Shown here: positions 55,920 through 64,000 of the stretch, in pieces
Numbering within the stretch: the stretch's first letter is position 1
Layout of the letters: every line of letters begins with the position of its first letter
Assembly (NCBI GenBank): GCA_030522415.1
Contig: CM060109.1
Span: 31,207,892 to 31,271,891, forward strand
DNA length: 64,000 bases
DNA from: Channallabes apus
Taxonomy: Eukaryota > Chordata > Actinopteri > Siluriformes > Clariidae
Direction: 5' to 3'
Position numbers and translations under genes: made by a program
The notes under the pieces: model-generated
What the model saw: only the letters and a program-made list of their open reading frames with translations
The model's database searches: none
What the model was told of the DNA's origin: nothing

Positions 55920-56002
55920 GCAAGTCGCGGCAAGCCGCGCGCTAAATTGCGGCATCCCGCGGGAAAACACGCGGTTTTTAATGGCGACATCTGTAGTTCT
56001 TC

Positions 56003-57460
56003 GGTTTTTCCTGCCATGCTTCAGGATGCCGAACATCTAACATCCTCCCCCCCGTTTAACCAAGCTGCCGAAACTTTTGCCCTTTCATGAGAAACTGGCA
56101 GCGTGGAAGCTACTGCCAAGTATATCTCCTTGGGTACTAAGCACTGGAGAGAGGAACTACAGGATTCAGTTCTCACTTCACCTTCTGTGTTTTCAATGGC
56201 GTGGCCTCCACTTCCATGAAACCAGAAAGTGCGCATCTGCTGACAGGCTGCCGGGGAAGGGGGCCATGGAACATGTTCCCCTACCAGACAGTGAGTCAGG
56301 CTACTACAGTCGGTATTCTTGGTTCCCAAGAGGAACGGGGGCTGCGTCCAATATTTCAGATTCTGCGGGCTCTCCCGCTACCTGAAAATCAATGAATACA
56401 GTTCAGTTCTTGACTGTAAAGGTGATTGCTCTCAACCCTACCAAGCGATTGTTTCTGACAATCGATTTAAGGACGCTTACTTTCATACAGAAACATTGCC
56501 ACAACACAGGGAGATCCTGAGGTTTGCTTTCGGGGGCGAAGCTTACCAGTATCGGGTCCTTCCATTGGTCTAGCTCACCCGCACACATACAAAATGCACG
56601 GATTTAGCCCTGGCTCTTACGGGAGTCCCAGGGCATCCGGTGGCTAGTGCTTCGACATCAGCATGTCGTCCTAGCTCATCTCTGTTCTCAGGACTGGGAC
56701 CCAACGCCACGAAAGCGTGCTCTTTCCTGTGCAGAGGACAACACATTGGGTGCTATATGGGATTCGGTCGTAAGCGGGCACAGCTGTCTCCCGCTCGTAT
56801 CGAACCCATTCTCAGCACCCTCAAGGAAAACATGCTAGACCAGAAAGTGACCATCACTTTCAGACATCCTAGCTCTCATGGCAGCTGTATCCACGGTGAC
56901 ACCTTTGGACCTTCTGCACATGAGAGCATTCTAAGTTGTAGCTAAGAACCAGGGGATATCACTAGGGCCAATCCCCAATATGGGTTACGCGCCAGGTGCT
57001 TCGTACCCTTTCTACGTGGTTCAGACCCCGGTCTCTACTCTGGGTCCCACTATAAGTTCATCTTGTTGTCGCTGAGGCTAACGACAGATGCTTCCCTCAT
57101 AGGCTGGGGTGCGGTCTCTGATGACTGTCCAGCCCAAGGGAGCTGGAGAGGCTATCTTCTCGCATGGCACAGCAATTGCCTCGAAATGATGGCTCTATTT
57201 CTGGCCCTAAAGCACTTCCTCCAGCAGTTGAGAGGCTGCCATGTCCTAGTGCGGGGGACAACACTATGGCAGTCTCATATATTATCGCCAGGGCGGACTG
57301 TGCTCGCGCCGCTAACAGCTAGCGCACCAGGTTCCTGTCCCTCAGAGCGATTTACATTCCAGCATGGATGCGGGAGCAGTAGTACTGTCCAGTCTATCTC
57401 TGACACACGGGGAATGGTAACCCCACTCCGAAGTAGTCAGGGAGAGATTTTCATGTAGCA
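56003..57460 (+). pseudogene. DIRS reverse transcriptase / RNase H remnant
   Basis: Fragments in shifting frames follow the order of a fish DIRS1 ORF2: AETFALS and LAAWKLLPSISPWVLST (pre-RT); PDSESGYYSRYSWFPRG; then FKDAYFHTETLPQHREILRF with GGEAYQYRVLP (RT). RNase H follows: LTTDASLIGWGAVSDD, LEMMALFLALKHFL and HVLVRG. The segment that should carry the catalytic LDDW motif is missing between 56,640 and 56,660. The last RNase H Asp (normally VRTDNT) reads VRGTTL. Several frameshifts and stops exist. It cannot encode an enzyme. Confidence 0.82.
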
Positions 57461-57480
57461 AGGCGGACCTCTTGCCTTCT

Positions 57481-58930
57481 AAGATATGCTTCGCCTTTTA
57501 CTGCTCTTCAGATTTACGTCCACCGCATCAGCTAGTGGCGTAGGTCAGAACAGCTTCTACATGTTTTGGATGAGAGATGCTATTGCCCTCTCCTATGAGG
57601 CGCGTGGGTTCACTTCGCCTCTGGGAATCAGGGCTGTTTCAACCCTGGGGATTGCCTCATCTATTGCATTAGCAAGAGGAATTCCCCTGCAGCAAGTGTC
57701 TGCTAAGCAGGTAAACCCAGTCCACTGCCGAATTGTTTCAGTGCTGGAGTTTCCCTTCTCGCAACAGGCACCCTATTGCTCTTGAAGCCTTCTGTCCTCC
57801 GCGCTTACATCTTCGGAGCAGGAGAGACTTCACTTGCTGTGTCCAGCTTGTGCTCTTCAGATCTACGTCCACCGCATCAGCTAGTGGCGTAGGTCAGAGC
57901 AGTTTCTACATGTGCTGGATGAGACATGCTATTGCCCTCTCCTATGAGGCGCGTGGCCACACTTCGCCTCTGGGAATCAGGGCTCTTTCAGCCAAAGGGA
58001 TTGCCTCATCTATTGCACTAGCAAGAGGTATTCCCCTGCAGCAAGTGTCTGCTAAGCAGGTAAACCCAGTCCACTGCCGAATTGTTTCAGTGCTGGAGTT
58101 TCCGTCCTCGGGTCTATGCCCTAGCACTTTCAGGACGTGCGTAACTGCATCCTCTCTCAACTATCTTCCAAAAGCTAACTATAAACCCAACAGGCACCCT
58201 ATTGCTTTTGAAGCCTTCTGTCCTCCGCGCTTACAGCTTCGGAGCAGGAGAGACTTCACTTGCTGTGTCCAGCTTGTGCTCTTCAGATCTACGTCCACCG
58301 CATCAGCTAGTGGCGTAGGTCAGAGCAACTTCTTCATGCTCTGGATGAGAGATGCTATTGCCCTCTCCTATGAGGCGCGTGGGCTCACTTCGCCTCTAGG
58401 AATCAGGGCTCATTCAACCAGGGGATCGCCTCAGCTATTGGATTACAAGAGGTATTCCCCTGCAACAAGTGTGTGCCAAGCAGGTAGACCCAGTCCACTG
58501 CCAAAATGTTTCAGTGCTGGAGCTTCTGCAGTAAAAGCTTGTCCTTGGGCTTGTGCCCTAGTACCCTCAGGATTTTCTTAGCTGCATTGTTTGAAGCCTT
58601 CTGTCCTCCGCCTTTTACAGCTTCGGAGCAGGAGAAACTTCACTTACTATCCAGTATGTGCTCTTCAGATTCACGTCCACCGCATCAGCTAGTGGCGTAA
58701 GTCAGAGCGCCACTATACTGGGTGAGAGATGCATATTGCCCTCTCCTATGAGGCGCGTGGGTTCACTTCGCCTCTGGGAAGCAGGGCTCACCCAACCAGG
58801 GTGATCATCCCAGTCTCACCAGCAGGAGGTATCCCCTGCAGTAATTGTGTGGCGCGAAGGGTTGGTTCCTCCCCGCACACATTTCTTACATTTATAAATC
58901 TGGATGTTCATGCTACTCCGGGCTGCCCCC
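57481..58930 (+). pseudogene. DIRS tyrosine recombinase C-terminus, four tandem copies
   Basis: A segment encoding the end of the tyrosine recombinase is repeated four times, from 57,504, 57,853, 58,279 and 58,661 (spacings 349, 426 and 382). Each has the ALQIYVHRIS-like start in one frame, then IALSYEARGFTSPLGIRA in another, and a form of the HxxR catalytic box. This reads VSTL in copy 1, LSAK in copy 2, HSTR in copy 3 and HPTR in copy 4. Copy 4 goes on to SSPHTFLTFINLDVHATPG, where DIRS proteins have a catalytic Tyr in place of the Ile. A functional recombinase needs one such domain, so this is a decayed, amplified tail. Confidence 0.8.
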
Positions 58931-59071
58931 CGGACAGCTATTATATTTATTATATTATAGCTATTATAGTTAGCTGCCCAGGCATAGCTCTGAGACCTTC
59001 TTGGCTTTGTGCGCACACGCTACACAACCTTGGGGTCCAGACACCTGTAGTGCGGCGGCGTTGGTATTCTC

Positions 59072-59178
59072 GTTCCCATAGCGTTTTCACGCAGCATCGA
59101 GTGTAGCCTTGCTAGGGAACGTCTCGGGTTACATTTCTGTAACCCTGTTCCCTGAAAGGCGGGAACGAGATGCTGCGT
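59072..59178 (-). repeat. DIRS internal complementary region
   Basis: The first half (to 59,120) is the reverse complement of the left extremity (39,016-39,063). The second half (from 59,121, gtctcgggttacatttctgt) is the reverse complement of the right extremity (59,390-59,443). The two meet exactly at gggaac|gtctcgg. In DIRS1 this region is thought to act as a template that joins the ends into a circle. Confidence 0.88.
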
Positions 59179-59224
59179 CGCAATGCCGCACTACCACGTG
59201 ACCGGACGGCTGTTCAGACAAATT

Positions 59225-59443
59225 AATCTGAGGTCGTTGCCGGCTCACCTGTTTTTATAACCTTCACCTACATCTAATCAGATGACGTCACCTGTCGAGG
59301 TTATATATAGCCAAAAACTTTGGCGTGTTTTCACAGCATGCTTCAACGACCGGCAACGCGACAAACTGGTTCCCATAGCGTTTTCACGCAGCATCTCGTT
59401 CCCGCCTTTCAGGGAACAGGGTTACAGAAATGTAACCCGAGAC
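59225..59443 (-). repeat. DIRS right inverted terminal repeat and extension
   Basis: 59,225-59,395 is the inverted copy of the left repeat. It continues to tgtaacccgagac at 59,443, a stretch found only at the right end and in the internal complementary region. Confidence 0.88.
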
Positions 59444-59572
59444 GTTTATTGAAATATCAATTTCTAAACCAATAAGATCAAAACACCAAGTTCAAAACAG
59501 ATAAAATACACATGTAATTGTTATAAAAGGCTTACGTTGTCACATATCTTTGCATAATTGACCCCATGTTTA

Positions 59573-59890
59573 TTAGCTGCTCAGCAATCGTTTGTAGTTT
59601 TTTTTGCACTGGCCAATTCTGTATGCAACTTTGAATGAAGCTATTTGTGCTTTGCTGTCCACTGATTCAGATTTTACCATGCGATTATCCTGCTGTCTGT
59701 ATTCTGCCAGCTTTCTTTCAAAGACGTCCAGTGGTTTATTAACGTGACTGGAGTGTGTTGTCTCTAAGTGTCTTCCTAATTTGTTGGCTCTCATGCGGTC
59801 TGCTGCCAGCAGTTTAAGACACAAAACACACACGGGTCTCTCTTCTGCCCCCACCATCCCCACCATGAATCCAAGCTCAAGATAAGCTTC
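59573..59890 (-). pseudogene. hAT transposase N-terminal piece (zinc finger)
   Basis: The minus-strand frame EAYLELGFMVGMVGAEERPV then CVLCLKLLAADRMRANKLGR and HLETTH forms a BED-like C-x2-C ... H-x5-H zinc finger. QQDNRMVKSESVDSKAQIAS and FKVAYRIGQCKK follow. It resembles the start of the Charlie-type hAT transposases from which ZBED5 and FAM200 genes derive. The frame stops at 59,573 after about 105 residues, and the catalytic and dimerisation parts (normally some 500 more residues) are not in the window. It belongs to the 22-kb hAT element, which fits its orientation and place near the right tip. Confidence 0.75.
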
Positions 59891-59892
59891 AT

Positions 59893-60345
59893 TAGGGGTG
59901 GGTGATATAACCAAAATCTTCTATCACGGTAGAAGCAATTTTCTACATCAATAACAATATATATCACAATATAGCAATTTGTATCTGAAAATGCATAAAT
60001 AAAAATTCAAACACAAAGAAACTGTTTTACATAATGTAATTTTTTAATGTAATTTTATTTAAACTTTAAATTGCTGAGGTTTGCCGCATTTTTTTACTTT
60101 GGCCATATTCGTTTGGATGCTTGGATTTCAGATGATAGAAAAGGTTTGACGTGTTTCCACCACTTGTTAAAACAGTGCACTTGCGTACCTTCCAAATCAC
60201 GTTCATCTCACTCGTATCACTTTTCTTATATCCAAACCAATTCCACACCACAGACGAGGCACTTTTTTTCTTTACAATCTCCTCGTTCTTGGTTTTGTCA
60301 CATGTAAGCAAACTCACTGCTGCTGCAGCGTCTTCTTCCATTGTC
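59893..60345 (-). pseudogene. Second hAT-type remnant with broken BED finger
   Basis: From an ATG at 60,341 (minus) MEEDAAAAVSLL leads to ASSVVWNWFGYKKSD and then TSGGNTSNLFYHLKSKHPNE. That is the outline of a BED zinc finger of ZBED1/ZBED4-type hAT transposases. The two zinc Cys expected before the TSGG block read Trp and Arg (VIWKVRKC), so the finger is dead, and the frame ends by 60,066. The sequence taggggtgggtgatata at 59,893 looks like a hAT tip. It is probably a second, small hAT insertion inside the first. Confidence 0.6.
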
Positions 60346-60490
60346 GAAGTGTATGTGAAGCCAAACACATCTAAAGTGGGTCGAAACCGCGGCACCCGAT
60401 TGAACCAAATATCTGCGCAAATACAGCGCAGGGCGACTATCTGGATAGCGCAGTGATGATCTGGTTTATTTGCGCAGCCCGGTGGATCGC

Positions 60491-60705
60491 GCAGCGCCGC
60501 TCGAATCACAAACCTGCGCGACTCACTGTGTTTTATTTTAAAACAATTTATTTAAAATGTCAGGACTGTTTAGTATTGTTTCCGCCTTGTCATGCCTGGA
60601 TTGTACGTGCGCATCCCAGCGGGGGAAAATGTATTTTGATGGTCGGCGCGGAGTCGCGCAGCGCTGCCCAGTGGGTCGCGCAGGTTTGTGATTCGAGCAG
60701 CGCTG
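60491..60705. repeat. Inverted repeat pair, 37-bp arms
   Basis: The arm at 60,491-60,528 contains CTCGAATCACAAACCTGCGC. Its reverse complement is at 60,669-60,705 with a few changes. The loop is about 140 bp. Possibly the ends of a small element. Confidence 0.75.
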
Positions 60706-60928
60706 ATCAAGTTTGTCCGACGTTAAACCGTTATTGTTCCACTATGGTTCCACTTTTTCTCCCGGCCCACAACTGATGTTATTTTAAATTTACTTGTATT
60801 AATGATCCATTTATTTGTGTGTGATTGTTTAGTTTTGAGTGTACGCTCTTCATTATCAATAAAGAAAAGCATGAATTAGAATAGGAACTTTCCTGTTTTT
60901 CCTCCCGTTCATTGCGCCCCACCTGTCA

Positions 60929-60964
60929 TGTCTGTATTCCCCACTAGTGTGGGGAATACAGACA
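60929..60964. repeat. Perfect 16-bp hairpin near the hAT right end
   Basis: TGTCTGTATTCCCCAC, loop TAGT, then GTGGGGAATACAGACA. It lies 28 bp from the end of the hAT element, where subterminal repeats often bind transposase. Confidence 0.9.
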
Positions 60965-60992
60965 GTGTATTCCCACACTTTGAGAACGACTG

Positions 60993-61000
60993 CATTACTA
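60993..61000 (+). repeat. 8-bp target duplication, right copy (CATTACTA)
   Basis: Directly follows the hAT tip ...GAGAACGACTG and matches 38,905-38,912 exactly. Confidence 0.95.
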
Positions 61001-62082
61001 GGTGGTTGTCCTGCATCCTCAATAAACATCCTTCAGTTAGTCCAAAATGCAGCCACCCGGGTTCTCACTAGGTCAAGAAAATATGATCATATAATCCCTC
61101 CACTGGCTTCCAGTTCAGTTTAGAATTAATTACAAAATAGTATTACTTACATACAAGGCTTTAAATGGTTTAGCTCCCACATACCTAACCAGTCTTCTGA
61201 TACGCTACAATCCACCATGTTCCTTAAGATCACAGAACTCCAGACTTCTGGTAGTTCCCAGAATTTCAAAATCTACAAAAGGGGGTAGGGCATTTTCATA
61301 TTTAGCTCCAAAGCTTTGGAAGAGCCTTCCAGACAGTGTTCGGGGAGCAGACATGGTTTCCCAGTTCAAAAGTAGACTCAAGACGCATCTCTTTAATCTG
61401 GCATACACGTAACTCATCTCATAACCTCATACTACAGTACACCTATCCTGAATGGCAACTACGCTAATTCTCTCCATCTGTTCTGTATTTTTCTATCCAT
61501 CCCGAGGCATCTGGAGATTGTGCCAGCTTCAGTAGACAAAGGCCAACCCTGTGAGGTTTCTGAGGCATCCAGAGAAGGACCAGCTCCAGCTGGGTTCATC
61601 TTTGATGGTTGGAGCTACACATGCTGCCCCCATGCTTCCAGTGATCCAGACCTCATCTGCCCTCTGCACCTACTGACTCAACCCAATGCTGAACTGGTCT
61701 TCATGTTAATTTAAAGAACTTCTGTTATATTGAACTTTCACCTGCACAACACACATCATATTATATCATTTCTATCTGTTATCACCCAAATGAGAATTGG
61801 TTCCCTGATTGAGTCTGGTTCCTCTTAAGGTTTCTTCCAAATGCCATTTCAGGGAGTTTTTCCTTGCCACTGTCACCGTCACCCTTGGCTTGCTCATCAC
61901 AGACATTTCATTCATCATTCATTCATTCATCTCATTATTATCTAGACACATTTTTCTCACACATACACACTTCCAAATATTTTCTTTTCTAAAAAAAATT
62001 TCTTTCATTTTTGTGAAGTTGCTTTGAGACATTGACCATTGTTAAAAGCGCTATATAAATAAAATTGTATTGAATTGAATTA
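60993..62082 (+). pseudogene. CR1/L2-type LINE, 3' part of the split copy
   Basis: Continues the LINE interrupted at 38,912. It encodes GGCPASSIN-like, QLVQNAATRVLTRSRKYDH, SLHWLPVQFRINYKIVLLTY, KALNGLAPTYL, then SKSTKGGRAFSYLAPKLW and SQFKSRLKTHLFNLAYT, the conserved C-terminus of this LINE type. A one-to-two-base shift near 61,093 breaks the frame. The 3' untranslated region (61,415-62,082) ends aataaaattgtattgaattg. It shares its blocks with the truncated copies at 2.5, 9.9 and 10.9 kb. Confidence 0.88.
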
Positions 62083-63585
62083 TAGTGCATCCTAAAGCAA
62101 TCTACTGCCCACGTACGTAAGTGAAGTCAACACACCAACCCATCCACATAATATAAAAAAACAAACAAAAAAACCCTTCAAACCAGTCCATCTTCTTCCA
62201 TTGCTCCATGGTCCAGCTCTGACGTTTACATGCCCATTGTAGGAGATTTCACCAGTGGACAGGGCTCAGCATGCGCACCCTGACCAGTCTGTGGCAATGT
62301 AGCACACCCATACACATCATGCTGTGATGCACTGTGAGTTCTGACACATTGTTATCACAGCCAGAAATAACTTTTTCAGCTCATTTTTCTCTAGTAGCTG
62401 TTGTGTGGGATTGGCTCAAACAGGCTAGTCTTTGCTTCCCACCCATGCAGATTAATGAGGCTTGGATGCCTATGACTTTGTCACTACTTCTTTTGGTAGG
62501 TACTAACCAGGACTACCACAAAGGATGTGCCATTTTGCTTTTGCAGAAGACATGCCACCTAACTTCTCAGCCACAATGTGGCCCTTGTTAAATGATCTCA
62601 GATCCATATGCTTGCCTATTTTTCCTGCTTTTAGCACACCAACTTTGCATCAATATAAGGAGCTGATCAATGCTATTCACTTTACCTCTCAGTGCTTCTA
62701 ATGTTATGACTGATTGATCTATACCAGCTTACTCACTTCTAATCTTTGTATAAGGTTTTGGTATTTTCCTGTGTGCATGCCTGAGATTGTTTTCTCTGCT
62801 TGTTATTTTTTTGTTTGACCTTTGCTTCTTGTCCTTCAGATCTGATTTTGATTATCCCTTATTGCACTGAATGTCTGATCGATTGACCTCTGCCTCAATT
62901 CGACTATCTGGGTTGTAAAGAAAGGTGGCATGCATAGCCTGCTGCCTCTGCTTTGAGATGGTACCTGAATCAAGGCAAGACAACCTATAAATATCCCACC
63001 ACAAATGTAGCATCATGTTACTCAGATATAAGAAGTATAAAGTATTCAAGAGCACAGTGTGTATTGACTGCAAACTCCATCCAGAGTGAAATGAGTTTTT
63101 CAGAATATCACAGAGTAGCAAGCAATATTGTCAGCAAGATCCACGTCAATCACTTTCCCAGGCTGTAAGTCTGAAGAATGCTTGGAAACTGCTGCGTATC
63201 CACAGCCTACAAATGCATCGTGTTATGAAGGAGCTTAAATGTTTTGATAATCTTTTTCCTTTACACACCCAGCTGTGACTTATACTCAGCTGGTACTCAG
63301 TGTTACACATCTGATTCTGACTTTGCCCTTTTTTGTTCTAGTAGTTAAACAGAAAGTACTGTAGTCTCTAATCATTGTAGCCTATAATGGCAATAATGTT
63401 AGAAACCAACTTACTCTTGATTGACTACTTGTTGTATTAAAAGTTGTATTAAAAGACATTAAAGCTACTTTGCAAAACCGAACTGTGACTTTTAATGTTT
63501 TTTGAGCAGCTACATAGCTGCATATGTCCATTATAATAATAAACATGCTTTGTACAAGTAATTGGCATGGGGTAATCATTTTAAC
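62083..63585. other. Unassigned region
   Basis: No gene or repeat family recognised. Open frames here lack family signatures. Confidence 0.35.
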
Positions 63586-63639
63586 AATTACAACAGTAAC
63601 AACAACAATAACAACAACAACAATAATAATAATAATAAT
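63586..63639 (+). repeat. (AAC)n/(AAT)n repeat
   Basis: Trinucleotide run directly before the SINE head. Confidence 0.9.
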
Positions 63640-63843
63640 GGCACGGTGGTGTAGTGGTTAGCACTGTCGCCGTGCACCTCCAGGGTCCGGGTTCGATTCC
63701 TGGCCAGGCTCGATTCCCTTCTCTGTGTGCATGGAGTTTGCATGTTCTCCCCGTGCTTGGTGGGTTTCCTCCGGGTACTCCGGTTTCCTCCCACAGTCCA
63801 AAGACATGCAGATTAGGTTAATTGGCGTCCCCAAAATTGACCA

Positions 63844-63910
<67 letters not shown>

Positions 63911-64000
63911 CTGCGATGGATTGGCACGCTGTCCAGGGTGTCAGTCTCCTGGGATAGGCTCCAGGTCCCCGCGACCCTAAATACAGGATAAAGTGGTATA
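63640..64000 (+). repeat. tRNA-derived SINE (cut by window end)
   Basis: Head ggcacggtggtgtagtggtt with A box, and B box GGTTCGATTCC. The body has 'gtgcatggagtttgcatgtt', 'ggtttcctccgggtactccg' and 'aattggcgtccccaaaattg', interrupted by a (TG)n run (63,846-63,908). The tail is 'caggataaagtggtata'. It is the most complete copy in the window and the reference for the fragments elsewhere. Confidence 0.9.

Larger units (their letters stand above)
40131..56002. mobile_element. Unclassified element with inverted ends, inside the DIRS element
   Basis: The left end reads TTACAGATGTCGCCATTAAA then AACCCGCG. The right end on the other strand reads CTACAGATGTCGCCATTAAA then AACCGCG. About 24 bp match almost perfectly, followed by GC-rich sequence with partial matches. 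No clear target duplication is seen (only GT on both sides), and no transposase of its own. Its cargo includes a GC-rich promoter-like start (about 40,320-40,425), a small spliced gene, a Gmr1 gypsy element, MITEs and microsatellites. It could be a non-autonomous DNA transposon carrying a host-derived gene, or two separate copies of a short repeat that happen to face each other. Confidence 0.45.
39016..59446 (+). mobile_element. DIRS1-like tyrosine-recombinase retrotransposon, interrupted
   Basis: Inverted terminal repeats (39,041-39,208 against 59,225-59,395), an internal complementary region at 59,072-59,178, and gag-, reverse transcriptase/RNase H- and tyrosine recombinase-like remnants in the plus orientation define a DIRS1-type element. 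Both outer junctions carry GTT (39,016 and 59,444), as expected of recombinase-mediated joining without target duplication. The element's own DNA is about 39,016-40,130 and 56,003-59,446. The 15.9 kb between is a further insertion. All coding parts are broken. Confidence 0.85.
38913..60992 (-). mobile_element. hAT element with nested insertions (22,080 bp)
   Basis: The tips are CAGTGGTTCTCAAAC on the left and, on the other strand, CAGTCGTTCTCAAAG on the right (13 of 15 matching). An 8-bp duplication flanks them. Such ends are typical of the Charlie/Tip100 side of the hAT superfamily. The element's own sequence is about 100 bp on the left (38,913-39,015) and about 1.5 kb on the right (59,447-60,992). 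The right part holds an N-terminal transposase piece on the minus strand. Most of the transposase is missing, so it was already deleted, or lost DNA when the DIRS element entered. The large size comes from nested insertions. Confidence 0.88.

Noticed and set aside
39016..59443. LTR retrotransposon with inverted LTRs through assembly error
   Set aside because: The inverted repeats plus the exact internal complementary region are diagnostic of DIRS1-type elements.
38913..60992. A giant cargo-bearing transposon or virus-transposon fusion (Teratorn- or Polinton-like)
   Set aside because: No polymerase, capsid, herpesvirus-like or piggyBac genes are present. The length is explained by recognisable nested elements.
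1..64000. CRISPR array, bacterial operon or plasmid features
   Set aside because: The sequence is eukaryotic. Repeats are microsatellites and transposons, and no spacer-type array exists.

Overview
The window looks like teleost fish nuclear DNA. It is AT-rich, full of microsatellites, and packed with transposable elements typical of ray-finned fish: Tc1/mariner, hAT, PIF/Harbinger-like and other MITEs, L2/CR1-type LINEs, a DIRS1-like element, a Gmr1-type Ty3/gypsy element and tRNA-derived SINEs. An otophysan such as a catfish is plausible from the flavour of the SINE and LINE tails, but this is an impression. No complete host gene is recognised. Two splice-flanked open segments (near 24.3 and 28.2 kb) are weak exon candidates.

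Layout. 0-6 kb: two copies of one inverted-repeat element (the second split by a LINE tail), an LTR-like block and a mariner transposase remnant. 6-12 kb: mostly unrecognised DNA with microsatellites, old SINE pieces and LINE 3' tails. 12.2-13.8 kb: a nearly full-length Tc1-like transposon with a broken transposase. 14.1-16.4 kb: an LTR split by a hAT-type element that itself contains a MITE. 18.6-20.7 kb: an inverted-repeat element split by a deleted LTR retrotransposon. 20.7-30 kb: mostly unrecognised, with SINE, Tc1 and hAT-like fragments. 30.0-33.4 kb: a near-complete L2-type LINE with a 915-codon endonuclease/reverse-transcriptase frame. 35.8-36.8 kb: a Tc1 remnant with a MITE in it.

36.8-62.1 kb is the centre of interest: a set of elements inserted inside each other. 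A CR1/L2-type LINE (36.76-38.91 and 60.99-62.08 kb) is split by a hAT element (38,913-60,992) flanked by the perfect 8-bp duplication CATTACTA. The hAT is split by a DIRS1-like element (39,016-59,446) with inverted ends and a classical internal complementary region. Between the DIRS gag remnant and its reverse transcriptase lies a further, unclassified unit with inverted ends (about 40,131-56,002). This unit carries a small two-exon gene whose product resembles the C-terminus of the teleost SAMD3-like family. The intron of that gene holds a very young, apparently intact Gmr1-type gypsy retrotransposon (42,674-49,137, minus strand). Its 1603-codon gag-pol has integrase before reverse transcriptase, and its two 771-bp LTRs differ at one base. 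MITEs and a Tc1 fragment sit deeper still. 62.1-64 kb: unrecognised DNA, then a SINE cut by the window end.

Functionally this is a region shaped by successive insertions. The gypsy element is the only one whose coding frame, LTRs, primer site and polypurine tract all look competent. The L2 element is open but has no in-frame ATG ahead of its endonuclease. The hAT, DIRS, Tc1 and CR1 elements are visibly dead.
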